From CAZWDO01 sp964632485 [NCBI: uncultured bacterium] (GTDB lineage: Bacteria > JAGOEH01), in contig CAZWDO010000039.1 in the NCBI GenBank assembly GCA_964632485.1, forward strand, positions 12,673 through 18,029: 5,357 nucleotides of DNA. Reading direction: 5' to 3'. Under the pieces are notes generated by a model that saw only the letters and a program-made list of their open reading frames with translations, made no database searches and was not told the origin of the DNA. Positions within the stretch are counted from its first letter, which is position 1; the number at the start of each line of letters is the position of its first letter. The position numbers and the translations under genes are program-made. Below, piece after piece: positions 1 to 5,340 of the stretch.

Positions 1-1239
1 GGCCGCGTAGATGTCGAGCAGGGAAATCCGGTGTCGGGCGTTTAGGTCATAGACGGCTTTGAACTGGATGTCGTCGTAATAGAGCGGTTTTTCATCATCG
101 CCCATGACCTTCAGCAGGATATCGGTGAAACTGTGGCGAAACGATAGCAGCCAGCTTCCGTGTCCGGTTAGAGGGCCTTCTCCCAGCAGGGAAACCCCGG
201 AAAAATTGAGATCGAACTGATAATCGGTTTCGCGGCGATTGCCTTCCCGGTAGCGGATGTCAATGACGGAGGAAAGTGCGTCGCCATAGAGGGCGGAGAA
301 GCCACCGGTCATGATGTCGATTCCGTCGATCAGATCGACTTGCAGCAGGGAAACGGCTCCGCCCTGGGAACCCGGTATCGGGAAATGGTTGATATTGGGG
401 ATACTGATATTGTCGATATAGAAGCTGTTTTCGAGGGGGCTGCCTCCGCGAGTGACGATCTGGTTGGTTTCATTTTCGTTGGAAAGTCCCGGCAGACTGT
501 TGATGATGCGGCTGATGTCGCCGCCGAAAGTTGGAGCCCGGCGGATTTCTTCATTTGAATAACTGGCGATGCTGACTGCCTCGCGGTCGTTTTCCTGAAA
601 ATAGCTGCCTTCGACGATCACTTGTTCTCCCTCGATGGACACGGCATTCAATTGGACGTTTTGCCAGGTGATGCGGTTCGATTTGACGATCACATCGGGA
701 ATGATGCTGCTTTCATAACCTATGAACCAGACTCGCAGCTCATAGCTGCCTACCGGCACGGAATGAATAGTGAACCGGCCGGCGCTGTCGCTGGCAGCTC
801 CATTTTCCGTAGCGATCAGCATGATGTTGGCGCCATAAAGGGGTGTGAGGGTTTCGCCGTCGATTACCTGGCCGCAGATTTCCCCTTCACGGTTCGTTCC
901 GTGTCGGGGAATTATTACCAGTTGTCGCCCGGCGCTCTCCTTCTGAGTGTTGCCAGTCATCTCCAGCAGCAGGTCCAGTACTTCCCGCGTCGGTTTATTG
1001 TTCAGCGAGAGGCTCACCAACTGATCGGCACGTATTTTCTTGTGGTTGTAATTGAAGCGAACGCCGCTCCTGATTTCAATTTCGGCTAAGGCTTCCTTGA
1101 GCGTAATCTGAGCAAAGCTCACGGATATCGCCTGCTCGAGCGAAGATTGGGTGTTCGTGGAGCGTTCGATCGTCGGGGATTGGGCTCGAAGGGCGGCCCC
1201 GGCGATGAGCAATAGCATGGCTATCCATAATGATTTCAT
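1..1239 (-). CDS. TonB-dependent outer-membrane receptor with STN domain (N-terminal 413 residues; 3' end beyond window)
   Basis: Outer-membrane active transporter and signal sensor; the substrate cannot be read from the sequence. The frame is open from ATG 1239 to the window edge (413 codons). Domains in order: a signal peptide at residues 1-20 (MKSLWIAMLLLIAGAALRAQ); an STN (secretin and TonB N-terminus) domain at about 38-112, with ITLKEALAEIEIRSGVRFNY; a carboxypeptidase-regulatory-like beta-sandwich at about 118-200, with GQVIDGETLTPLYGANIML and GYES; a plug domain at about 215-330, with TRGGSPLENSFYIDNISIPN and GGFSALYGDALSSVIDIRYR; then the first beta-barrel strands. The plug motif resembles the non-SusC receptors of Bacteroidota-type genomes (established pattern). 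AAGGAG lies 5 nt before the ATG. FecR ends only 43 nt upstream, so the two are probably co-transcribed. The STN domain next to fecR/fecI-like genes marks it as a transducing receptor (inference). No TonB box was identified with confidence. The barrel and C-terminus lie outside the window. Confidence 0.95.
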   Translation of the reverse strand, partial: MKSLWIAMLLLIAGAALRAQSPTIERSTNTQSSLEQAISVSFAQITLKEALAEIEIRSGVRFNYNHKKIRADQLVSLSLNNKPTREVLDLLLEMTGNTQKESAGRQLVIIPRHGTNREGEICGQVIDGETLTPLYGANIMLIATENGAASDSAGRFTIHSVPVGSYELRVWFIGYESSIIPDVIVKSNRITWQNVQLNAVSIEGEQVIVEGSYFQENDREAVSIASYSNEEIRRAPTFGGDISRIINSLPGLSNENETNQIVTRGGSPLENSFYIDNISIPNINHFPIPGSQGGAVSLLQVDLIDGIDIMTGGFSALYGDALSSVIDIRYREGNRRETDYQFDLNFSGVSLLGEGPLTGHGSWLLSFRHSFTDILLKVMGDDEKPLYYDDIQFKAVYDLNARHRISLLDIYAA

Positions 1240-1282
1240 GAATTCTCCTTAACGTGGTTGAATGAATGTGGGTTGAAAAAGG

Positions 1283-2287
1283 TTATTTCAGTACATAGAC
1301 GCCTGGTTTTTTTTCCATCACGTCGTATCCAGTCGCCAATGCCAGCATGCGGATCAGTTCCGGTAGAGAGGGGTTCTGGATATGCAGGGTGATGGTCTCT
1401 TCCGGCGATACTGTGGATTGGGTTTCAAAGCGAATGTCATAGCTCCGTTCCAACTGATCGAGTATCTGGCGCAACGGAGTTCCGATAAACGAAAAATTAT
1501 TGTTTTGCCATCCTGAAATTTCGTCAATATTCACCATGTATGCGGATAGCGGTTGACCTATGCTATCGAGGCGGCTGCCCTGATTTTGGGTCAGGATCAC
1601 TGCCGATTCAGGGTTGTGGCTGGCTGCGAAGGAAACCTGTCCCTCGCTGACGGCGACCTCTACTTCCCGTGCCTTCCAGGTTTTCACGTTGAACTGTGTT
1701 CCCAGCACCTGAATGCGCGCCTGTCCTGCATGTATCCGAAACGGATATTGAGGATCCGATTTGATTTTGAAAAATCCTTCACCATTCAGGATGACTTCCC
1801 GGGTGTGATCCTTGAATGAAGCGGGATATTCGAGGCGACTGCCGGCAGCCAGGATCACTTCGCTACCGTCGGATAGCAGGAAAGTCCGTTTTTGCCCATA
1901 CGGTGCCTCGACAACATTAAAAGTTGGAAAAATCATACGGGATCCCCAATAGGAGATACCCAGGACAATCAGGAACAGTGCCGCGATACGCAACGATCTG
2001 ACCCAGAATATTTTGGTCGGTATCCATGTTGGCATCGGGCGTTCAGCATGAATGTCCCTTTTCTCCGATTTCGCATGAATGAGCTGCTGCATGTCCTGCC
2101 ACAGCAGCCGAATGTCAACGGTGCGGCCGGAAGATTCCCGGGCGTTCCAAACACGTTCCATGCGGTTCAACCACTGGCGGTTTTCGGGGGCTGAAGTCAG
2201 CCATCGCTCAACTTCGACCATTTCTTTGGTTGAGCATTCCTGTGTCAGATATTTTGCCAGCAACGTCCAGTTGGGTTCCGTCAACAT
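1283..2287 (-). CDS. FecR family transmembrane anti-sigma factor (DUF4880 / FecR / DUF4974 architecture)
   Basis: Inner-membrane regulator that holds or activates the cognate ECF sigma factor and receives the signal from the receptor's STN domain (established FecR role). At 334 residues it has the normal length. The cytoplasmic N-terminal region at about 5-70 (WTLLAKYLTQECSTKEMVEV, ERWLTSAPENRQW) resembles DUF4880. One hydrophobic segment at about 101-120 (IAALFLIVLGISYWGSRMIF) would cross the inner membrane. The periplasmic FecR domain covers about 124-222, with APYGQKRTFLLSDGSEVIL, LNGEGFFKI, VLGTQFNV and VAVSEGQVSF. The C-terminal DUF4974 domain at about 263-334 (FSFIGTPLRQILDQLERSYD, ending GVYVLK) is related to STN and is the likely receptor-facing part. 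The start is set by AAGGAG 7 nt before the ATG. It lies between the sigma gene (242 nt upstream) and the receptor (43 nt downstream), the standard order for this signalling unit. No lesion is visible. Confidence 0.96.
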   Translation of the reverse strand: MLTEPNWTLLAKYLTQECSTKEMVEVERWLTSAPENRQWLNRMERVWNARESSGRTVDIRLLWQDMQQLIHAKSEKRDIHAERPMPTWIPTKIFWVRSLRIAALFLIVLGISYWGSRMIFPTFNVVEAPYGQKRTFLLSDGSEVILAAGSRLEYPASFKDHTREVILNGEGFFKIKSDPQYPFRIHAGQARIQVLGTQFNVKTWKAREVEVAVSEGQVSFAASHNPESAVILTQNQGSRLDSIGQPLSAYMVNIDEISGWQNNNFSFIGTPLRQILDQLERSYDIRFETQSTVSPEETITLHIQNPSLPELIRMLALATGYDVMEKKPGVYVLK

Positions 2288-2319
2288 TTTTTATCTCCTT
2301 ATTTGCGTATTTTACTTAT

Positions 2320-2345
2320 AGTATGCTTGATATTTGAAATACCCC
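2320..2345 (-). promoter_or_regulatory. Possible autoregulated ECF-sigma promoter upstream of the fecR-like gene
   Basis: On the minus strand a GTAGGGGTATT block (core GGGGTA, 2340-2345) is followed after 14 nt by CATACTATAAG (CATACT, 2320-2325), about 33 nt before the fecR-like ATG. An A/T-run tract lies directly upstream of the GGGG block, as an UP-like element might. ECF promoters usually have a purine-rich -35 and a short -10, and FecI-type sigma factors often act on the gene cluster next to them. The element fits no good sigma-70 match. The assignment is inference from position and composition only. Confidence 0.3.
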
Positions 2346-2454
2346 TACAAAAAAAATTTGGCACTGAAAAAAATAGGAATCGTCTCGCACCCGTCGCCAG
2401 TTTGTGGAAAAATTCATTGCCGGACAATCGATACCGGGATTGATAGCTGGTTCT

Positions 2455-2468
2455 ATTTCATGTGAAAT
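2455..2468. repeat. Short inverted repeat ATTTCA-TG-TGAAAT
   Basis: Perfect 6-bp arms around a 2-nt centre, about 170 nt upstream of the fecR-like start and 62 nt downstream of the sigma stop codon. The arms are too AT-rich and the loop too small for a terminator, so an operator-like dyad is the better reading. A dyad this short can arise by chance. Confidence 0.2.
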
Positions 2469-2529
2469 GGCGATACTTTGCTCTTGTTGAACAGGATTGG
2501 CTGCGGGAAGAAATTATGTTGGGGATTTT

Positions 2530-3126
2530 TTATAGAAATTCCGCGAGCTGATGACGCAGGCTTTTCAACGCCCGTCCCATTTGGGTTTCCACGGTTTTAA
2601 GCGAGATTCCCAGTACTTCGGCGATTTCCGAATATGTCAGGCTATCGAAACGGTTCATGGCAAATATCAACCGGCACCGTTCTGGGAGATGGTTGATGGC
2701 GCTTTCAATCTGTTGCCGCAATTCATTTGAATGCAGGACTTCTTCCGGGGTGACGGGTTGTCGCTCGTCCTCGATGAGAATCTCCCCTATGGAGTTCTCC
2801 AGTCTTTGCCGTCGCAGGTGTTGCAGTGCCTGATTCCTGACAATAGTATACAGGTAAGAACGGATACTGGCCGATGGATTCAAGCGGGCGCGGTTTTGCC
2901 AGATTTTCCAGAATGTTTCCTGCACAATCGTTTCAGCAGTTTCCGGTTGGCTGATAAAACGACCGCAAAAGCGCAGCAGGGGGATGAAATAGGCATGGTA
3001 GAGCGCCTCGAACGCTGATTCGGAATCTTCCCGTATCTGATGGGCCCATCGCGAATCGCGCGCGAACCGATTCGGCTCGGGATCATCTGGCATTGTCGCT
3101 GAAAGCATAAATGGAAATAAAATCAT
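2530..3126 (-). CDS. ECF (sigma-70 family) RNA polymerase sigma factor, FecI-like
   Basis: Directs RNA polymerase to a small regulon, expected to include the fecR/receptor genes next to it. Called here as 198 residues. Sigma region 2 covers about 38-112 (SAFEALYHAYFIPLLRFCGR, ETIVQETFWKIWQNR, IRSYLYTIVRNQALQHLRRQ). After a linker, region 4 covers about 138-195 (INHLPERCRLIFAMNRFDSL, TYSEIAEVLGISLKTVETQM, then GRALKSLRHQL), a complete helix-turn-helix. There is no C-terminal extension. The start is uncertain. ATG 3126 has a GTGGAG sequence 4 nt upstream. ATG 3093 (187 residues, MPDDPEPNRF) gives the most normal ECF N-terminus but has no ribosome binding site. The frame is open further up to a TTG at 3186 (218 residues). 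A consensus-like promoter lies at 3223-3251. Function is near certain; the start is about even between 3126 and 3093. Confidence 0.95.
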   Translation of the reverse strand: MILFPFMLSATMPDDPEPNRFARDSRWAHQIREDSESAFEALYHAYFIPLLRFCGRFISQPETAETIVQETFWKIWQNRARLNPSASIRSYLYTIVRNQALQHLRRQRLENSIGEILIEDERQPVTPEEVLHSNELRQQIESAINHLPERCRLIFAMNRFDSLTYSEIAEVLGISLKTVETQMGRALKSLRHQLAEFL

Positions 3127-3182
3127 AAAACTCCACTTTCGCGTTGGAAACCCGTTTCTAATTCTGTGAGGTTTTTCGGAAA

Positions 3183-3203
3183 TCAATCCGGGACACCGTC
3201 CAT
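3183..3203 (-). CDS. Possible six-codon leader peptide MDGVPD ahead of the sigma gene
   Basis: ATG 3203 sits 8 nt behind AAGGAG (3212-3217), the best ribosome binding site near the sigma gene, and directly behind a strong promoter. The frame stops after six codons at TGA (3183-3185). That stop overlaps the TTG at 3184-3186 which opens the longest in-frame version of the sigma gene. The reading is a short leader ORF that could feed ribosomes to the sigma start by coupling, or control access to it. No attenuator hairpin or codon run was seen. It may instead be a remnant of an older start separated by a frameshift. It is too short for coding statistics. Confidence 0.25.
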   Translation of the reverse strand: MDGVPD

Positions 3204-3211
3204 AAACGCAT

Positions 3212-3217
3212 CTCCTT
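3212..3217 (-). promoter_or_regulatory. Strong Shine-Dalgarno sequence at the expected transcript 5' end
   Basis: AAGGAG on the minus strand begins only about 6 nt after the -10 box, so the predicted transcription start falls at or next to it. It is well spaced (8 nt) for ATG 3203. It is 86 nt upstream of ATG 3126 and so cannot serve that start directly. Confidence 0.6.
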
Positions 3218-3222
3218 AAAAT

Positions 3223-3251
3223 ATCATAATTTATTTTTGAGCAGATGTCAA
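3223..3251 (-). promoter_or_regulatory. Near-consensus sigma-70-type promoter for the sigma-factor gene
   Basis: The minus strand carries TTGACA (3246-3251), a 17-nt AT-rich spacer and TATGAT (3223-3228). The -35 is perfect, the -10 matches TATAAT at five of six positions, and the spacing is ideal. The predicted start is around 3216-3217. This points to housekeeping-sigma transcription of the ECF gene. The motif differs from the TTTG / TAnnTTTG promoters typical of class Bacteroidia. Confidence 0.75.
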
Positions 3252-3380
3252 GTTTTTAATTTTGATGTTAGTGTATCGATTTTTTTTGGTATTGAAGGTT
3301 TTATTTGTGGTGATAATCGACAGCAAAGTTGTTAGAAAACGCGAAAAATCTATCAAAACGTCTGTCGAAAAGTGCCGATT

Positions 3381-4226
3381 TTAGTCAATAGACTCTATCT
3401 TTTCTACATAGCCGGAAGAATAATCAAATTCGATGTTTACAAAATATGGTAGATACGGAAATTTGTATTTTTTTTCCCAGATGGCGTACGGCTCGCCGGT
3501 TTCTGTACCCGATGCATCGTCATTTTCGTAGGTTACCAGGCTATAGCCCCAAAGTTCGATCTGGTCGCGGAGCGCGGCCAGGTCATCATTCGACAGCGCG
3601 TCGGCGGTCAGAGCGGCGGTATGCGCGTATCCTTCGGCGTAGGCAGTGCCAGAATCTCCGTCGCGAAAAAGGGTGATTTTTCCGGAAGCGGAATTATTGG
3701 CGGCGATAGCGGTGGAATCGGACGTTATCACGTCATCGACCATGACGGCAATCGTGCCGGGGGAAGCGTCGAAGCGGCAGGCGATAAAATGCTGGCCGGT
3801 ATCGGCAATAGTCTTGGTGCATGTTATAAAATCGGTTGCTGCGCCGCTGTCGATGGTGAACGTGAGCGCGCCATCGAGCCGGAGTGCGGGGAGATATTCG
3901 GCGGGATCGGCGTTCGGGCATCGGTAGTCGTCATGTGTCTGCCAGTATGCGGGAGTCAGCGCATCAGATGCGAAGCCGAGAACATCAAAATCATGATCCT
4001 GACCAGAATAGTCGTATATGGTCGAGCCGCTATCTCGGGGACATTCCAGGATCGAGAAGATTGGATTTGTAAAATAATCGTGCAGTTTTTTTACGCGGCG
4101 AACAATAACCGATTCACCGCCGATAGTGTCGAAAACCAACTCTTCCGAATAATTCCGGACTTGCAAATCGTGTTCAAATCGTTTCCGGGAGGCGGTATAT
4201 GGGCGGCTGGGTACTGGATATAGCAT
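3381..4226 (-). CDS. LamG/concanavalin A-like domain protein, probably phage-derived structural protein
   Basis: 281 residues, ATG start behind AGGAGG with a 4-nt spacer. The ribosome binding site overlaps the TAG (4235-4237) that ends the previous open frame. Residues 1-60 are charged and unrecognised, with no signal peptide or membrane segment. A LamG-type jelly-roll is likely at about 64-222. It opens with STIYDYSGQDHDFDVLG (compare the common 'yDlSGn..D' opening), has LPALRLDGALTFTID, then the core strands GQHFIACRFDASPGTIAVMV, and closes with ITLFRDGDSGTAYAEGY and ALSNDDLAALRDQI, where such domains usually carry 'l..a.Ls..el..L'. The last 55 residues are rich in aromatics and acidic residues (IWEKKYKFPYLPYFVNIEFD). 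LamG domains in phage proteins commonly occur in tail or receptor-binding parts. The absence of a signal peptide and the position behind small phage-like genes favour that here. The precise function is unknown. It is the last gene of the cluster. Confidence 0.8.
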   Translation of the reverse strand: MLYPVPSRPYTASRKRFEHDLQVRNYSEELVFDTIGGESVIVRRVKKLHDYFTNPIFSILECPRDSGSTIYDYSGQDHDFDVLGFASDALTPAYWQTHDDYRCPNADPAEYLPALRLDGALTFTIDSGAATDFITCTKTIADTGQHFIACRFDASPGTIAVMVDDVITSDSTAIAANNSASGKITLFRDGDSGTAYAEGYAHTAALTADALSNDDLAALRDQIELWGYSLVTYENDDASGTETGEPYAIWEKKYKFPYLPYFVNIEFDYSSGYVEKIESID

Positions 4227-4234
4227 TTTCCCTC

Positions 4235-4369
4235 CTATGCGTTTTGAATGCTGGTCGAATATACGATGTTCATAATATAGTCGTCGGTTTTCGAAAAATT
4301 TACCGCTATCTCGGACCTGATCACTCCCGTGCCGAAGGCGGTGGTCGCATCGCCTGCATAGAACCGAAT
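4235..4369 (-). pseudogene. In-frame continuation of the 4370-4675 gene past a TAA stop (44 codons)
   Basis: Directly after the TAA at 4370-4372 the same frame stays open for 44 codons to a TAG at 4235-4237. The translation looks like real protein (begins IRFYAGDATTAFGTG, ends YIMNIVYSTSIQNA), with alternating hydrophobic residues typical of beta strands. The TAG is part of TAGGAGGG, the ribosome binding site of the next gene, which is the usual tight junction for phage operons. The segment therefore probably belongs to the gene upstream, giving about 146 residues in total. Causes could be a nonsense mutation, stop read-through, a sequencing error, or a separate short gene starting at the internal GTG (MIRSEIAVNF), which lacks a ribosome binding site. 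Confidence 0.55.
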
Positions 4370-4675
4370 TTAGCGAAACGCGGCATTGGCTTCGGAACGA
4401 GCGAATGAAAACACGTTGGTATTATCACCCACAATGCGCCAGGCGTCGGCATACTGTTTTCGGGCTACCGGCGCGCTTTCCGAGCACAGTTCGACGATTT
4501 TCAAGGATATATCTAAAGATGGCGTTTCGCCGGAAATCAGTTTGTCAAGTTCGGAGAGATACCCCGCCGCGATCTGATTATGAAACATCCTGATGACTAC
4601 ATTTTTAGACAGCGGGATCAGATCGATGCGGCAATTGGCGCGCATCACGATTGGATGAGATAGGCGATAATTCAT
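4370..4675 (-). CDS. Unrecognised small phage-like protein, probably truncated by an in-frame stop
   Basis: 101 residues, not recognised. ATG 4675 is preceded by AAGGA at 7 nt, and the preceding gene ends with TGA only 12 nt upstream, so the two are co-translated in an operon. The middle of the protein (SELDKLISGETPSLDISLKI, VELCSESAPVARKQYADAWR) is probably mainly helical, followed by VGDNTNVFSFARSEANAAFR and the stop. There is no signal peptide, membrane segment or catalytic motif. The stop seems premature: 44 further codons in the same frame encode plausible beta-rich protein and end exactly at the ribosome binding site of the next gene. Size and setting suggest a minor virion or tail-assembly protein, but this is inference from context. 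Without the continuation, the protein may be non-functional. Confidence 0.65.
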   Translation of the reverse strand: MNYRLSHPIVMRANCRIDLIPLSKNVVIRMFHNQIAAGYLSELDKLISGETPSLDISLKIVELCSESAPVARKQYADAWRIVGDNTNVFSFARSEANAAFR

Positions 4676-4687
4676 TGGGAATTCCTT

Positions 4688-5245
4688 TCAGGCGAGGGTG
4701 GTATGACCGAACACACCGTCGAAGATTAAATTTTCCGTGAGCGGAAACAAATTCCATGCGCAGGCTTCGGAAATGACGATTGGCTCTTCATCCGCGCGCG
4801 AAAGCGGCAGCGTACCGCTTCTATCGACAGTTCCACGCTTACGCAGAATATAGGCTACGATCTTTTCCAGGCTGAAAACAGCTCCATCGAGTGACAATTC
4901 ATATACCCACTGTGGGCGGGAAAAGCGGCACGAGTAGCGCGTGATCAAAAGTGGCTGGCTCTCAAGCGAAACGCTCGCATCCGATATGCGTATCGTTTGT
5001 CCGATCGGATCGGGTGGGGGAGAATTCGTTTCCAGAACCAGTTTGCCGTTGCGGATTTCTACGACGCTCGCCAGCGCGGCGCTGTCAGGGGTGAATGAGT
5101 GGGCTTTCCAGGTTCCGGCGGATGTCGCGGGAGATACGGCGGCATCGAATTGCAGCTCCGCCGCAGACGGATCGCGGCGGCGAGCGAGCGGGAAAACGAT
5201 ATGCCGGAAAACGGGGAGGAAATCGGCGAGATTTCCAACCCGCAA
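4688..5245 (-). CDS. Unrecognised phage-like protein, 5' end uncertain
   Basis: The open frame encodes up to 185 residues from a TTG at 5245, ending TGA at 4688-4690, 12 nt before the next start. No family was recognised. The body reads as a beta-rich protein (SVVEIRNGKLVLETN, IGQTIRISDASVSLESQPLL, ITRYSCRFSRPQWVYELSLD), then an amphipathic stretch (FSLEKIVAYILRKRGTVDRS) and NLFPLTENLIFDGVFGHTTL. There is no signal peptide or membrane segment. The TTG has no ribosome binding site and is a weak choice. A GTG at 5261, overlapping an upstream TGA as GTGA, starts MIRLVIAG in another frame. A one-base shift near 5238 would join it to GNLADFLPVF of this ORF. The true gene may therefore begin at 5261 with a frameshift. 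Position suggests a virion or tail-assembly component, with low certainty. Confidence 0.6.
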   Translation of the reverse strand: MRVGNLADFLPVFRHIVFPLARRRDPSAAELQFDAAVSPATSAGTWKAHSFTPDSAALASVVEIRNGKLVLETNSPPPDPIGQTIRISDASVSLESQPLLITRYSCRFSRPQWVYELSLDGAVFSLEKIVAYILRKRGTVDRSGTLPLSRADEEPIVISEACAWNLFPLTENLIFDGVFGHTTLA

Positions 5246-5257
5246 TAACGAGACGGA

Positions 5258-5302
5258 TCACAGCCCCCCGTGCAGGATATTTATCGCCAGGCGTTCGCTG
5301 AC
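5258..5302 (-). pseudogene. Possible C-terminal remnant of an upstream phage-like gene
   Basis: Fourteen codons (VSERLAINILHGGL) end at TGA 5258-5260, which overlaps the GTG at 5259-5261 as GTGA, the classic coupled stop/start junction. The frame is closed just upstream by TAG (5303-5305), and beyond that the DNA turns abruptly AT-rich. This fits the last few codons of a gene whose body was lost at a junction near 5305. It is too short to prove coding, and the overlap could be chance. Confidence 0.3.
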
Positions 5303-5312
5303 CTAGTGCTCA

Positions 5313-5340
5313 GTCATAAAAAAAACATAACTATTGACAA
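5313..5340 (-). promoter_or_regulatory. Possible promoter reading left into the phage-like cluster
   Basis: The minus strand has TTGTCA (5335-5340), a 16-nt spacer rich in T, and TATGAC (5313-5318). Each box has one or two mismatches to the sigma-70 consensus. It would start transcription near 5306, just before the first coding remnant. The poly-T spacer makes chance matches more likely. Confidence 0.3.

Larger units (their letters stand above)
2288..2529. other. Intergenic region between the sigma gene and fecR-like gene
   Basis: This 242-nt gap is long for an operon-internal spacer and is AT-rich next to the fecR-like gene. It holds the fecR ribosome binding site, a possible ECF-type promoter (2320-2345) and a dyad (2455-2468). 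The T-run and A-run tract at about 2346-2372 lies just upstream of the promoter candidate. I see no convincing G+C hairpin followed by T residues that would end the sigma transcript, and no additional gene. Confidence 0.5.
3127..3380. other. AT-rich intergenic region between the phage-like cluster and the sigma gene
   Basis: About 254 nt, strongly AT-rich from roughly 3218 to 3370, with poly-A/T runs on both strands. It contains the sigma-gene promoter (3223-3251), its Shine-Dalgarno sequence (3212-3217) and a six-codon mini-ORF (3183-3203). Between the end of the LamG gene (3381) and the promoter I see no G+C-rich hairpin with a T tract, so read-through from the upstream cluster cannot be excluded. 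No attachment-site-like direct repeat was recognised. Confidence 0.5.

Noticed and set aside
330-554. 74-codon minus-strand open frame inside the receptor gene
   Set aside because: It is in a different frame within a clear receptor coding region, with Ser/Thr/Pro-rich shadow composition.
622-1089. 155-codon plus-strand open frame
   Set aside because: It is antisense to the STN, regulatory-like and plug domains of the receptor, whose coding is certain; it reads as a shadow frame.
2421-2440. Hairpin formed by the two CCGG copies in the gap before the fecR-like gene
   Set aside because: The arms are only 4 bp with a 10-nt loop and no T tract; this is expected by chance.
3252-3380. Intrinsic terminator after the LamG gene
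   Set aside because: There are several T and A runs, but I found no preceding G+C-rich inverted repeat of useful length.
3621-4223. 200-codon plus-strand open frame opposite the LamG gene
   Set aside because: It lies entirely antisense to a gene with a good ribosome binding site and recognisable domain. Its translation is rich in Gly, Cys and Ile without domain pattern, and it has no convincing ribosome binding site.
3640-4370. Genetic-code reassignment as the explanation for the internal stops
   Set aside because: The apparent interruptions use different stops (TAA at 4370, TGA at 5258, TAG at 5303), and the same three codons end normal genes in the window (TAA, TGA, TAG), so no single reassigned codon explains them.
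4941-5306. 121-codon plus-strand open frame
   Set aside because: It is antisense to the 185-residue ORF, has Ser/Arg-rich low-complexity translation and no ribosome binding site. The minus frame fits the operon spacing.
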